Positions 1 to 10,341 of a stretch of 64,000 nucleotides of DNA are shown here, one piece after another (positions within the stretch are counted from its first letter, which is position 1; each line of letters starts with the position of its first letter). Source of the DNA: Phenylobacterium deserti. Its GTDB lineage: Bacteria; Pseudomonadota; Alphaproteobacteria; Caulobacterales; Caulobacteraceae. The notes under the pieces were generated by a model, which was not told the origin of the DNA, ran no database searches, and saw nothing but the letters and a program-made list of their open reading frames with translations. The translations under genes and the position numbers were made by a program. Location of the stretch: NCBI GenBank assembly GCA_945883235.1, contig CAMCXF010000001.1:124001-188000 (forward strand). Reading direction: 5' to 3'.

Positions 1-407
1 CGGGCCCTCGTCGCCGGATCAAGTCGAGCCTCAAACGGTCCGCCGGACTTGATCCGCAGCAAGTTGATTGCCGTGCCGATGGATCCGCTGACCTTGGCCC
101 GCACATTCACAAATGGCAGAACCACGACGTTAGCACCCTGCAAACGCCGCTCGAATATCGCCCGGTCCCACTGCATCCGTTTGGGCGCGATGGAGGGCAC
201 GCCTAACACATAGACCGTGGTGTCGGCATCGGTGACCCGCCACCAGGCCGGACCCGGCAAGCGACCGGTGACCACCAGCTCCTCCACCAGCGTTCCATCC
301 GGATCGACGTCGGGTGCCGCCGGGGTCTGGGCATGAGTCGGCGCAGCACAAAGACCGGCGATCAGGGTCAGGACCGCAAGGCGATTCAGTTGGCGCATGG
401 GGCTCAT
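1..407 (-). CDS. TraB/GumN-like protein, 3' part outside window
   Basis: This frame is open from the ATG at 407 to the window edge, giving about 135 residues without a stop. The N-terminus is a signal peptide (positively charged MSPMRQLNR, hydrophobic core, then AAPTHAQ). The segment WWRVTDADTTVYVLGVPS matches the opening strand of the TraB/GumN family, whose members usually have a tryptophan-lysine-valine segment followed by a TxYLLGTIH-like strand; here VPS replaces the usual TIH. The family is exported and poorly understood, possibly peptidase-like. A second ATG at 398 is possible. The gene is divergent from mutL, with 33 bp between the starts. The assignment is from remembered family patterns and the C-terminal half is not visible. 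Confidence 0.6.
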   Translation of the reverse strand, partial: MSPMRQLNRLAVLTLIAGLCAAPTHAQTPAAPDVDPDGTLVEELVVTGRLPGPAWWRVTDADTTVYVLGVPSIAPKRMQWDRAIFERRLQGANVVVLPFVNVRAKVSGSIGTAINLLRIKSGGPFEARLDPATRA

Positions 408-440
408 TGGAATCGTACTATGTCCTGAAAGCTCATCGCC

Positions 441-2261
441 ATGCCCATTCATCGTCTCCCGACCGAACTGATCAACCGCATCGCCGCCGGCGAGGTGGTG
501 GAGCGACCTGCCAGCGCGGTCAAGGAACTCGTCGAAAACGCGCTGGACGCCGGCGCGCTCGATGTCCAGGTGCAGGCTGACGGCGGCGGCCTGACCCGTA
601 TTCTGGTGGCCGATGATGGCAATGGTCTGGCGCCGGACCAGCTGCCGCTGGCCGTTGAGCGCCACGCGACCTCAAAGTTGAACCCGGACAGCCACGGGGA
701 TTACGACCTGTTGCGCATCGCGACGCTTGGGTTCCGGGGCGAGGCGCTGCCCTCGATCGGTTCAGTGTCGCGCCTGTCGATCACCAGCAGGGCACGCGGT
801 CTGGCCGACGCCCATGCGATTTTTGTCGACGCTGGTGCGGTCGGCGCGGTGACCCCGGCAGGCTTCCCGGGTCCACACGGCGCGCGGGTCGAGGTGCGCG
901 ACCTGTTCTACGCCACGCCTGCGCGCCTGAAGTTCATGAAGTCGGAGCGCACAGAAGCCACGGCCATCGCCGAAGAACTGAAGCGTCAGGCGATGGCCCA
1001 TGAGACCGTGAGCTTCTCGCTGGACATCGATGGCCGCCGCACGCTGCGGCTCCAGGCGGAGGCCCCCGGGCCGGATGGCCGGCTGGCCCGACTGTCGGCG
1101 ATCATGGGCCGAGAGTTTTCGGACAACGCCCTGGCCCTGGAGCATGAGCGCGAGGGGGTGCGGCTTACGGGATTTGCGGGTCTGCCTACCTACAACCGCG
1201 GCAATGCGGCGCATCAGTATCTGTTCGTCAATGGCCGCCCGGTACGCGACCGCTTGCTGCAAGGAGCGCTGCGCGGGGCATACGCCGACTTCCTGGCCCG
1301 GGATCGTCATCCGCTGGCGGCGCTCTATGTGGAGCTCGATGCGGGGCTGGTGGACGTCAATGTCCACCCGGCCAAGGTCGAGGTCCGCTTCCGCGATCCG
1401 GGTCTGGTGCGGGGCCTGATCGTCAGCGGCCTGCGCCATTCGCTGGCGGCCGCCGGACACCGCACCTCGAACACAGTTTCCATGGCCGCGCTGGGAGGGT
1501 TCCGACCCAACAGTATGCCGCCGCAACCCTCCGGCGCGGGCTTCTCGGCCTGGCGTCAGGGCGGCTGGGCCCAGGCTGCGCAAGCGATCCCCGGCCTCTC
1601 CGAGGTGTCGGCCCGCACTGAACCCAACTCTGATTTCGGTGTTGCCGAACCGTCGGTCACCACGATGTTTGATCCTGTGGACTTCCCTTTGGGGGCCGCC
1701 CGCGCCCAGGTGCATGAAACCTACATCGTGGCCCAGACCCGCGACGGCGTGGTCATCGTCGACCAGCATGCCGCCCACGAACGCCTGGTCTATGAGCGCA
1801 TGAAATCTGAGATGGCCGAGGGCGGCGTGGCGCGCCAGGCGCTGTTGTTGCCCGAAGTGGTCGAGCTGGACCCCGCCGAGGCCGACCGCGTGCTGGCCCG
1901 CGCCGACGAACTGGCGGCCCTGGGTCTGGTCGTGGAGGCCTTCGGCGGCGGCGCTGTGCTGGTGCGCGAGGTCCCGGCCTTGCTGGGCGAAACCGACGCC
2001 GCTGGCCTGATCCGCGATATCGCCGACGATCTGGCCGAGAATGGTCAAGCCCTGGCCTTGAAAGAACGGCTGGAAGACGTCTGTTCCACCATGGCCTGCC
2101 ACGGCTCGGTCCGCGCGGGACGCAGGCTATCTGCCCCCGAAATGAATGCCCTGCTCCGACAGATGGAAGCCACCCCCCACTCCGGCCAGTGTAACCACGG
2201 GCGTCCCACCTATGTGGAACTCAAGCTGGCCGACATCGAGCGGCTGTTCGGGCGACGGTAA
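441..2261 (+). CDS. mutL: DNA mismatch repair protein MutL
   Basis: MutL is the ATP-dependent matchmaker and nicking endonuclease of methyl-independent mismatch repair. The GHKL ATPase motifs are all present: ENALDAG near residue 33, DDGNG near 58 and GFRGEAL at 97-103. The C-terminal dimerisation domain carries [12 protein letters not shown] near residue 441, which fits the endonuclease metal motif DQHAx2Ex4E. The partner elements CHGSVRAG and QCNHGRPT follow near the end. A MutL with this motif is expected in bacteria lacking MutH, such as alphaproteobacteria. The length of 606 residues is normal. The start is the first ATG before the conserved [21 protein letters not shown]-type opening. 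Confidence 0.97.
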   Translation: MPIHRLPTELINRIAAGEVVERPASAVKELVENALDAGALDVQVQADGGGLTRILVADDGNGLAPDQLPLAVERHATSKLNPDSHGDYDLLRIATLGFRGEALPSIGSVSRLSITSRARGLADAHAIFVDAGAVGAVTPAGFPGPHGARVEVRDLFYATPARLKFMKSERTEATAIAEELKRQAMAHETVSFSLDIDGRRTLRLQAEAPGPDGRLARLSAIMGREFSDNALALEHEREGVRLTGFAGLPTYNRGNAAHQYLFVNGRPVRDRLLQGALRGAYADFLARDRHPLAALYVELDAGLVDVNVHPAKVEVRFRDPGLVRGLIVSGLRHSLAAAGHRTSNTVSMAALGGFRPNSMPPQPSGAGFSAWRQGGWAQAAQAIPGLSEVSARTEPNSDFGVAEPSVTTMFDPVDFPLGAARAQVHETYIVAQTRDGVVIVDQHAAHERLVYERMKSEMAEGGVARQALLLPEVVELDPAEADRVLARADELAALGLVVEAFGGGAVLVREVPALLGETDAAGLIRDIADDLAENGQALALKERLEDVCSTMACHGSVRAGRRLSAPEMNALLRQMEATPHSGQCNHGRPTYVELKLADIERLFGRR

Positions 2262-2267
2262 TTGTCT

Positions 2268-3881
2268 TCATGCCGCACATTCTTCGCTGATGTCCTCGCC
2301 GGTATGATCAATCTGCAGCGCCGTGTTGATCGCGGTATAGAGACGTTCGGGATTGATCGGCTTTTCAACAACACCGTCCATCCCGCTCAAGCGATAGAAC
2401 GCCGCATCGGTAGGATCAGCGTTCGCGGTCAGGGCCAGGATCGGAATTCCGGCGTGAGGACCGCCTGACGCGCGGATGCGCCGGGTTGCCTCGACGCCAT
2501 CAATCCCCGGCATCTTGATATCCATCAATACCAGGTCGAAGTTCCCGCTTTCAAGGCGGCTCACGGCATCCTCACCGCTCTTCACGGTGACGCAGGTGCA
2601 ACCATACATCTCGCACAGGGTCTGGGCGACCATCCGGTTCGTGGGGTTGTCATCCGCGATCAGAACGTGGATCGTTTCGCCAGTCATTTCAAATTCCTGA
2701 CTCTCAGATTCCCTCGCGGGCTCGACGTCGACCAAATGCCCCAGCAGTGGGCTGAGCGAGACTTCAAACTCGATTTTCGTACCCGGCGTCGCGTCCTGAT
2801 GGATCCAGATCGTACCGTTCATCCGCTCCACGATCTGTCGACAGACGGCCAGACCCAGACCCGCACCGCCCTGGCGCAGGCCCTCATCAGTCTGTTGGAA
2901 CGGAAGGAACAGCGATTCAGCGCGATCTGCCGGCACACCAGGGCCCGTGTCCGAAACGATGCCGCGTAGCTTCACCCGGTCTCCGTCCGCGCTCGCGATG
3001 ACGGCGACCCGCACGTGTCCGTGGCGCGTGAACTTCATGGCGTTGCCGATCAGGTTGTTGAAAACCTGTCGAAGACGCACGGCGTCGGCCTTCACCCAAA
3101 GATCCTCCAGACCTTCATAGACCGCTTGCAGGTCAAGGCCTTTCAGTTCCGCCTGTGCCGACCAGAGCGAGGCGAGTTCCTTGACCAGTTCAGCCGCCGC
3201 CATCGGGGCTTCATCGAGTTGCAGGCCCGCAGACTCAGCCCGCGACAGATCCAGAGCGTCATTCAACAGACGAAGCAGCGTGCTGCCTGAATCCAGGATG
3301 GTCTCGATGAACGGCTCAAGGTCAGCTTGTTTCGACTTGCGCTTGAGAATTGCGGCGACCGCCAGCACGCCGTTCAACGGCGTCCGGATTTCGTGGCTCA
3401 TGATCGCCAGAAAGCGGCCCTTGGTCGCCAGCGCTTCGCCCGCTTCCCATGCCAGTCTCTGCATTTCGTTGGCATAGGTCGAGGTTTCGGCGGCAGAGGC
3501 CTGAAGCAGGGCCATGGTCGTTCCGACGCCCTTGTAGCGTCCCGACGCGGTCACGATGAACCCATGCAGAAGGTCGGATGGCGACTCGACCAGCACCCGT
3601 TCGCAGAACTCGGCGACCGTCACCTCACCGTCGGCCAACACCGGATCTCGCTTCATGATCTGGGCGGCAGGCCGCCTAGACCAGAGAGCATAGCCGTGCT
3701 GGGCGGCCATCAGAACCAGAAACGCGTTGCGCTCGATCAGGCCGATGGGCCGCTCATCGTCGTCGACAACGGCAATGGCGAGGGTATCAACTTCAGTCTC
3801 GAAGCGCTGAAAAATCTCCGCCCCGAGCGTCGCTCTTGAAGCAGGCAGCACAAACGGCGCGACGTCAGCGAGGCGCGTCAT
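2268..3881 (-). CDS. hybrid histidine kinase with CBS-like N-terminus and receiver domain
   Basis: The 537-residue protein has no transmembrane segment, so it should sense a cytoplasmic signal. Residues 1-130 resemble a pair of CBS-type folds (AVVDDDERPIGLIERNAF, then a second half ending GRYKGVGTT). A HisKA domain follows with phospho-acceptor His163 in SHEIRTPLNG, then a HATPase domain with NLIGNAMKF, DTGPGVP and GAGLGLAV. Residues 404-520 form a receiver with Asp454 in LMDIKMPG and the expected T and K switch residues (ALTAN, VEKP). It ends 6 bp from the mutL stop, convergently. The cognate response regulator is not in the window. The domain order is clear; the signal is unknown. Confidence 0.9.
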   Translation of the reverse strand: MTRLADVAPFVLPASRATLGAEIFQRFETEVDTLAIAVVDDDERPIGLIERNAFLVLMAAQHGYALWSRRPAAQIMKRDPVLADGEVTVAEFCERVLVESPSDLLHGFIVTASGRYKGVGTTMALLQASAAETSTYANEMQRLAWEAGEALATKGRFLAIMSHEIRTPLNGVLAVAAILKRKSKQADLEPFIETILDSGSTLLRLLNDALDLSRAESAGLQLDEAPMAAAELVKELASLWSAQAELKGLDLQAVYEGLEDLWVKADAVRLRQVFNNLIGNAMKFTRHGHVRVAVIASADGDRVKLRGIVSDTGPGVPADRAESLFLPFQQTDEGLRQGGAGLGLAVCRQIVERMNGTIWIHQDATPGTKIEFEVSLSPLLGHLVDVEPARESESQEFEMTGETIHVLIADDNPTNRMVAQTLCEMYGCTCVTVKSGEDAVSRLESGNFDLVLMDIKMPGIDGVEATRRIRASGGPHAGIPILALTANADPTDAAFYRLSGMDGVVEKPINPERLYTAINTALQIDHTGEDISEECAA

Positions 3882-3995
3882 GAACGTCTCCGGTTACATC
3901 CGGATAGGTTGAGCCAAACTCTCTAATTCCACGTTATCGTACGGTAGTTAGTCCATGAAATTTTTACGACAATTTCACGACATTGCCGATCTGGC

Positions 3996-4562
3996 CTATG
4001 CAAACACCATGAAATGGACTCGAGCCGCGCCGTAATCCCGCACATCCTTGGATTGAAATCCGTCAACAGTGAAGGACGGCTCCCCGACACTGCGTTCCAG
4101 CACCGCTATCGCCCCCGGCGCGAGCCAACCGCCGTCGGCGAGTTTCCTCAAGGCGATCTCTCCAAGACCCTTGGCATAGGGTGGATCGACGAACACCAGG
4201 TCAAACACTGGCCCATCCGCGCCGGGTTTCACCCCAAGATCGGTGGCGTCGCGGCGGTGGATACGAGTCTTGCCGAACAGCCCCCCAAGATTTTCGACAT
4301 TGTCGCGGATCGCGCCACGCGCCGCGACATCGGTTTCTACGAACAGGCAGAAGGCTGCGCCGCGTGACAGGGCCTCGAAGCCCAGCGCACCCGATCCAGC
4401 GAACAGGTCGATCACCCGACGGTCACGGACGCCATCGGACCACGGCGCATGCTCCAGGATATTGAAGATTGCCTGCCGCGCGCGGTCGGATGTCGGGCGC
4501 GTGGCCTCTCCGACTGGCGTCACCAGCGCCTTGCCTCGAAACTCGCCTGATACGATGCGCAA
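3996..4562 (-). CDS. rsmD: 16S rRNA (guanine(966)-N(2))-methyltransferase RsmD
   Basis: RsmD methylates G966 of 16S rRNA using S-adenosylmethionine. The SAM-binding loop DLFAGSGALGFEALSRG begins near residue 52 and the catalytic DPPY lies near residue 126, both diagnostic. I chose the TTG at 4562 because the protein then opens with LRIVSGEFRGK, the usual RsmD N-terminus. This start is preceded by an AGGGGG ribosome site about 8 bases upstream and gives 188 residues, the normal length. The upstream ATG at 4646 would add 28 non-conserved residues and overlap the start of the divergent crotonase gene. Confidence 0.92.
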   Translation of the reverse strand: MRIVSGEFRGKALVTPVGEATRPTSDRARQAIFNILEHAPWSDGVRDRRVIDLFAGSGALGFEALSRGAAFCLFVETDVAARGAIRDNVENLGGLFGKTRIHRRDATDLGVKPGADGPVFDLVFVDPPYAKGLGEIALRKLADGGWLAPGAIAVLERSVGEPSFTVDGFQSKDVRDYGAARVHFMVFA

Positions 4563-4644
4563 CGTCCGCCCCCTTGCTGCTCCGGTTCTCCCGTTCCAAG
4601 GTTTCGGCCAACAATCAAGGGCGACGGACGTCAGGGAGAACAAC

Positions 4645-5436
4645 ATGGGTCTGGTGACAGTGGAACGTCGCGGGGGAATCGCGGTGATGACCTACGCAAA
4701 TCCTCCGTTCGGCACGATGACGGCGGCGGGTGCCCAGGAGATGCTGGACGCGTTCCGCCCGCTCAGCGCCGATCCGACCGTGCGCTCGGTGATCATTACC
4801 GGCGGACTGCCGGGCATTTTCATCCGCCACTATGACGTCGACGAACTGTCTGTCATGGGCGAACGGCTTAAGGACACTGCCCTGCCGCCACCTTCGGACG
4901 TGCCGCCCACGGACGGGTATCTGGCGCTGACAGACGCGGTGTTCGCGGCTCCCAAGCCGGTGGTGGCGGCGATCAACGGCCTGTGCATGGGTGGCGGCTT
5001 TGAGCTGACCCTGGCCTGCGACCTGCGGATCGCCAGCCCGGGTGTCGAGGCGATAGGTCTGCCCGAAACCCGCATCGGCATCTTTCCCGGTGGCGGCGGC
5101 ACCCAGCGGCTGCCTCGCGTCGTGGGTGAGGCCAAGGCGCTGGAGATCATCCTGCGCGGCCTTACGTTCACGGGCTTGGAGGCACACGCCATCGGCCTGG
5201 TGCACGAACTGTCCGCCGCCCCGCTGGCCCGCGCCCTTGAGATCGCCGCCGAGTGGGAAACCCGGGGTGCCGAGGGGATCGCCTACGCCAAGCGTCTTAC
5301 CCGCGCGGCCCTCGACCGCCCGATCGCGGCGGGCCTGGCGGACGAGCGCCGGTCTTTCCTTGAGGTGATGCAGACCGCTTCGGCCCGCGAGGGTCTGGGC
5401 CAGGGCCGGCGGCCCGTGGAGATCCAGAAGGTTTAG
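4645..5436 (+). CDS. enoyl-CoA hydratase/crotonase family protein
   Basis: The 263-residue crotonase has the oxyanion-hole segment NGLCMGGGFELTLACDLRIA. Both catalytic glutamates of the hydratase type appear present: one in LPETRIGIFPGGGGTQRL and one in AKALEIILRG. This favours true 2-enoyl-CoA hydration over isomerisation. The ATG at 4645 follows AGGGAGAA at good spacing. The N-terminal loop reads GGLPGIFIRHYDVDEL, where the family usually has AFxAGxDLxEL, so the acyl-CoA pocket entrance differs. The gene is divergent from rsmD. Its last 140 bp are also coding on the other strand for the tail of the RluB-like protein. Confidence 0.88.
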   Translation: MGLVTVERRGGIAVMTYANPPFGTMTAAGAQEMLDAFRPLSADPTVRSVIITGGLPGIFIRHYDVDELSVMGERLKDTALPPPSDVPPTDGYLALTDAVFAAPKPVVAAINGLCMGGGFELTLACDLRIASPGVEAIGLPETRIGIFPGGGGTQRLPRVVGEAKALEIILRGLTFTGLEAHAIGLVHELSAAPLARALEIAAEWETRGAEGIAYAKRLTRAALDRPIAAGLADERRSFLEVMQTASAREGLGQGRRPVEIQKV

Positions 5437-6610
5437 GCGCCGTCGATTTTGCGCGAACAGTTGCACCGGGTCGTTTGGCCGCCGACGGCCCGGCGCGTTT
5501 CGGTCCGGCGGCTGAGGGTCGGTCGATGATGCCGGGCCGCGTATGGCCCTCAGGTGCGGGGAACCACTTCGGCTTGACGGCCGCCTTGGCCTTGCCGGAG
5601 GCCCGCGCCTTGGCAACGGCTTTGTCCTTCAGCGGCTGCTTGGTCTTGGGCTTCGGCGTGGCCCAGCCGGCCTTGTAGACCGGCTTTTCTTTCGGCGCGC
5701 GGACCGGGGCCAGATCGGCCTCGACCTTGGCAGCTTCCTGGGCACGCCGGGCCGCATTCTTCGGGGCCGAGCGGAACTGTGGGCGTTCGCCGGTGGGAAT
5801 ATTGTCAGGGTCGATGTGTTCGGACAGCAGCTCGCGGATCACGCGCGGTCCGACCTCCTGAATCTCGCCATCGCCCAGCGTGCCGAGAGCGAAGGGGCCA
5901 TAGGCCAGCCGGATCAGCCGGTTGACCTTCAGGCTGAGCGCCTCCAGCACGCGCCGGACCTCGCGGTTCTTGCCTTCCTGAAGGGTGACGGTCAGCCAAA
6001 GGTTGGCACCCTGTGGCCCGTCCTTGGCCTTGTCCAGCTTGGCCTCGACCGGGCCATAGCGGACGCCCTCGACGGTGATGCCGTCCTTCAGCGTATCCAG
6101 CCGCTCCTGCGTCGTGCGCCCATGCGCGCGGGCCCGATATCGCCGCACGATGGCCGTCGATGGCATCTCCAGCGCGCGCGCCAGACCCCCGTCGTTGGTC
6201 AGCAGCAGCAGACCTTCGGAATTGATGTCCAGTCGCCCCACAGAGATCAGGCGCGGCAGCCCCTCGGGCAGGTTGTCGAACACCGTAGGCCGACCTGCCG
6301 GGTCCTTGTGCGTGGTCACGAGGCCGACGGGCTTGTGATAGCGAAACAGCCGCGTAGGTTCAGGCTCGCCGACCACCTCGCTGTCGACGGTCAGGATGTC
6401 GCCGGGGCTAACCTTGACCGCTGGGGTCGTCAGCGTCCGTCCGTTGATCGCCACGCGACCCTCGCCGATGAGACGCTCGACATCGCGGCGCGAACCGACC
6501 CCAGAACGGGCCAGAAGTTTGGCGACGCGCTCACCGCCGTCGCCCTCATCGTTCTCGGACTGGGCTTGACCGTCGTCGTCGTAATGGGGTCGTAGTGGAT
6601 CGTGGACCAT
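5297..6610 (-). CDS. rluB: RluB-type 23S rRNA pseudouridine synthase with long basic tail
   Basis: This RsuA/RluB-family enzyme isomerises uridine in 23S rRNA (RluB modifies U2605 in E. coli). An S4 RNA-binding domain covers about residues 27-75 (ERVAKLLARSGVGSRRDVER). The catalytic Asp128 sits in SVGRLDINSEGLLLLTNDGG. The catalytic core ends near residue 260. The remaining roughly 170 residues form a Lys/Arg/Pro/Gly/Ala-rich, probably disordered tail ending in PPRSGGRGPRG, such as many alphaproteobacterial RluB proteins carry. There is no earlier stop, so the tail runs 140 bp into the convergent crotonase gene. The ATG at 6610 overlaps the divergent tadA start by 9 bp. RluB versus RsuA/RluF is decided by overall similarity only. 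Confidence 0.85.
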   Translation of the reverse strand: MVHDPLRPHYDDDGQAQSENDEGDGGERVAKLLARSGVGSRRDVERLIGEGRVAINGRTLTTPAVKVSPGDILTVDSEVVGEPEPTRLFRYHKPVGLVTTHKDPAGRPTVFDNLPEGLPRLISVGRLDINSEGLLLLTNDGGLARALEMPSTAIVRRYRARAHGRTTQERLDTLKDGITVEGVRYGPVEAKLDKAKDGPQGANLWLTVTLQEGKNREVRRVLEALSLKVNRLIRLAYGPFALGTLGDGEIQEVGPRVIRELLSEHIDPDNIPTGERPQFRSAPKNAARRAQEAAKVEADLAPVRAPKEKPVYKAGWATPKPKTKQPLKDKAVAKARASGKAKAAVKPKWFPAPEGHTRPGIIDRPSAAGPKRAGPSAAKRPGATVRAKSTAPKPSGSPRAAGPGPDPRGPKRSASPQGKTGARPPGPPRSGGRGPRG

Positions 6611-7075
6611 GATTTTCGCACCATGCGCATCGCCCTTGACGCGGCGCAAGCCGCAGCCGACGCCGGTGAGACGCCAGTGGGCGCCGTCGTGGTCGATCCG
6701 TCCACTGGTGAAGTGATCGCCACAGGGGCCAATCAGCCGATCGGGACCCACGATCCCACCGCTCATGCCGAGATCGTGGCCCTGCGTGAGGCCGCCCGAA
6801 AGCGCGGCAACTACCGCCTGACCGGCCTGACCCTGGTGGTCACACTGGAGCCCTGCGCCATGTGCGCTGGGGCCATCAGCCATGCCCGGATCGGGCGGTT
6901 GGTGTTCGGGGCGGAAGACGCCAAGGGCGGGGCGGTGGTAAACGGCCCGCGCTTCTTCGAACAATCCACCTGCCATTGGCGGCCTGAGGTCATGGGCGGG
7001 GTACTGGCCGAGGAGAGTTCGGCCATGCTGAAGGGCTTCTTCAAGGCGCGGCGAAAATCAGGGAGCGCGCCATGA
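6602..7075 (+). CDS. tadA: tRNA-specific adenosine deaminase TadA
   Basis: TadA converts adenosine 34 to inosine in the tRNA-Arg wobble position. The zinc deaminase motifs are complete: HAE at residues 55-57 and PCAMCAG with Cys85 and Cys88, counting from the GTG start. I kept the GTG at 6602 because the resulting MDHDFRTMRIAL fits the conserved helix at the TadA N-terminus. The ATG at 6623 is an alternative that trims seven residues. It is divergent from the RluB gene with overlapping starts, so the two share a very compact promoter region. Confidence 0.93.
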   Translation: MDHDFRTMRIALDAAQAAADAGETPVGAVVVDPSTGEVIATGANQPIGTHDPTAHAEIVALREAARKRGNYRLTGLTLVVTLEPCAMCAGAISHARIGRLVFGAEDAKGGAVVNGPRFFEQSTCHWRPEVMGGVLAEESSAMLKGFFKARRKSGSAP

Positions 7076-7254
7076 TGCTGATGTTGCTGGCGGCGGCTGG
7101 GCCCAGACGCCAGGCGACATTCGAGAACAAGGCCCACGACTTTCCACAGCGGATAATCTACCGCCGTTGCGGCATCGATCTCTGCGCTCGGATCGAAGGA
7201 ACGCTCGGCGGCAAGCCGCAATTTCAGGAATGGCGCTACGTTCGCACAAAGTAG
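7072..7254 (+). pseudogene. truncated DUF6265-like gene (in-frame internal deletion)
   Basis: The 60-residue product starts with a short hydrophobic MMLMLLAAAG and then passes directly into ATFENKAHDFPQRIIYRR and IEGTLGGKPQFQEWRYVR. The latter matches the C-terminal third of DUF6265 proteins, which normally have about 150 residues with a signal peptide and a central beta-rich part. The middle of the domain is absent although the reading frame is kept. The ATG overlaps the tadA stop (ATGA), so it is translationally coupled. I call it a decayed remnant, but a functional miniprotein cannot be excluded. Confidence 0.55.
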
Positions 7255-7318
7255 TCGCTTGCCAGACCGCCCTTCACGGCCCGATGATACTTCCAAACAA
7301 CGGTATGGGAGGACGGTC

Positions 7319-8191
7319 ATGGGTCTGCTTGAGGGCAAGGTTGCGATCATCACTGGCGCAGGCGGTGGTCTGGGTGAGGCCTACGCCAAACTCTTCGCCA
7401 AGGAGGGTGCCTCCGTCGTTGTCAACGATCTGGGCGGTGCGCGCGACGGATCCGGAACCGGTGCCAGCGCAGCTGCCCAAAAGGTCGTCGACGAGATCGT
7501 GGCAGCTGGTGGCAAGGCTGTGGCCAACGGGGACGACGTCTCCACCATGGCCGGCGGCGAGAATATTCTGAAGACCGCCTTGGATGCCTATGGCCAGGTC
7601 GACATCCTGGTCTGCAACGCTGGCATCCTGCGTGACAAATCCTTCGGCAACATCTCCGAGCAGGACTGGGACCTGGTGGTCAAGGTGCACCTCAAGGGCA
7701 CCTACGCCTGCGTCTTGCCAGTCTGGAAATGGATGAAGGACAACGGCAAGGGCGGATCGATGGTGCTGACCTCGTCCGGCTCGGGTCTGTTCGGAAATTT
7801 CGGCCAGACCAACTACGGGGCCGCCAAAGCCGGCATCTACGGCATGGTCCGCGTTCTGGCCATCGAGGGACGCAAGTACAATATCCGAGTCATGTGCCTG
7901 GCACCCGGTGCCTACACCCGCATGACCTCCGACCTGCCCGGCCGGATCGGCAAGGAACCGGATCCCATGAGCCTGCCGGAAAACATTGCGCCGGGCGTGC
8001 TCTTCATGGTCTCGGACCTGGCCGCCGACCATTCCGGCAAGACGCTTGGCGTCACCAGCCGCGGCGTCGGCGAAATCAAGATGATGCAGACCAAGGGCTA
8101 CTCACCGGGGCGGCCCTATACCGCCCAGGATGTGGCCGAGAATGCGGCCAGCGTCTTCTTCCCGAACGCCGAGGCGCGCGTCGTGGGCTGA
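7319..8191 (+). CDS. SDR family oxidoreductase (HSD17B4/FabG-like)
   Basis: This short-chain dehydrogenase of 290 residues has the cofactor motif TGAGGGLG near residue 12 and the catalytic YGAAK near residues 165-169, with the upstream serine in LTSSGSGLFGN. The insertion VVNDLGGARDGSGTG after the second strand is typical of the multifunctional peroxisomal-type 3-hydroxyacyl-CoA dehydrogenases. It probably oxidises or reduces a 3-hydroxy/3-keto-acyl-CoA. The ATG at 7319 follows GGGAGGA at 7307-7313. The 3' part after residue 220 is longer than in FabG. It abuts the phosphatase gene. NAD versus NADP use cannot be told. Confidence 0.88.
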   Translation: MGLLEGKVAIITGAGGGLGEAYAKLFAKEGASVVVNDLGGARDGSGTGASAAAQKVVDEIVAAGGKAVANGDDVSTMAGGENILKTALDAYGQVDILVCNAGILRDKSFGNISEQDWDLVVKVHLKGTYACVLPVWKWMKDNGKGGSMVLTSSGSGLFGNFGQTNYGAAKAGIYGMVRVLAIEGRKYNIRVMCLAPGAYTRMTSDLPGRIGKEPDPMSLPENIAPGVLFMVSDLAADHSGKTLGVTSRGVGEIKMMQTKGYSPGRPYTAQDVAENAASVFFPNAEARVVG

Positions 8192-8242
8192 GTGACCGCG
8201 CCTGCCTCGAAATCTTCGTCGAAGCCCGCTACAAGGCCCGCC

Positions 8243-9019
8243 ATGACCCGGCACATCACCTTCGACGGCATCGACAATTTCCGCGACTTCGGCGACTACG
8301 CCGCCGGCTCGCGACGGCTTAAGCGTGGCCTGCTCTACCGTTCGGCCAACCAGTCCCGCGCGACGGATGCCGACCTGGCGCGGCTGGCCGACATGGGCCT
8401 GTCGGTCATCGTCGACCTGCGCCGGTCCAATGAACGCGAGCGCGAGCCGTCACGCCGCTGGGACGGGTTCTCGGCCCAGGTGATCGAGAACGACATCGGC
8501 CAGGAAACTGCCGACGAGTGGGCGACCTTCATCGCCAAATCGGACCTCAGTGTGGGTTCGTTCCACGCCTACATGCGCGACTACTATCGTGCGGCCCCCG
8601 GCCAGCGCCGCCATGTTGATCTCTACACCCGCTACTTCCACGCGCTGGCCGAGACCACCGGCCCGATCCTTGTGCACTGTGCGGCGGGCAAGGACCGCAC
8701 CGGCATCATCTGCGCCCTGACCCATCACGTGGCCGGCGTCCACGACGACGACATCATCGAAGACTATCTGCTGACCAACAATCATGAGCGCATGGTCGCG
8801 CGCCTGCCCGTTATGCGCGAGCATGTCACCCAGGCGTCGGGGGGGCGGATCCCGACCGACGCGGCTCTGCTGACCGCCATGCGGGTCGAGGCGGAATATC
8901 TTGAGGAAGCCTTCAAGGTGATGCGCGCTGACCACGGGTCGCTGGACGGCTATCTTGACCAGGCGCTCGGTCTGACGCCGGAGCTTCGCGATCGCATTCA
9001 CGACCGGCTGCTGGCCTGA
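8243..9019 (+). CDS. tyrosine-protein phosphatase (DSP-like)
   Basis: The protein opens with ITFDGIDNFRDFGDYAA, the N-terminal signature of the bacterial Y_phosphatase3 family. It carries the catalytic P-loop HCAAGKDRTG with Cys146 and Arg152 (Cx5R). Such enzymes dephosphorylate phosphotyrosine proteins or phosphoinositides. I chose the ATG at 8243, preceded by AAGG six bases upstream. The GTG at 8192, directly after the SDR stop, would add 17 low-complexity residues (KSSSKPATRP). Transcription is probably shared with the SDR gene. The substrate is unknown. Confidence 0.85.
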   Translation: MTRHITFDGIDNFRDFGDYAAGSRRLKRGLLYRSANQSRATDADLARLADMGLSVIVDLRRSNEREREPSRRWDGFSAQVIENDIGQETADEWATFIAKSDLSVGSFHAYMRDYYRAAPGQRRHVDLYTRYFHALAETTGPILVHCAAGKDRTGIICALTHHVAGVHDDDIIEDYLLTNNHERMVARLPVMREHVTQASGGRIPTDAALLTAMRVEAEYLEEAFKVMRADHGSLDGYLDQALGLTPELRDRIHDRLLA

Positions 9020-9081
9020 TCCGGTTGCCTTTAGGGCCTGAGGCGTCCTAGACACCCCGCCTGAAGTCTCCGGGAGCCGCC

Positions 9082-10269
<1,188 letters not shown>

Positions 10270-10341
10270 CCATCGACAACGCCCCAGCGCCCGCTACGGT
10301 GCGCGTCGAGGCCGCCGCAGTGAACGAGCGGTCCAGGGGAT

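Noticed and set aside
762-2102. 446-codon open frame antisense to mutL
   Set aside because: It mirrors the codon structure of a clear mutL and has no recognisable domain; long antisense frames are expected at this GC content.
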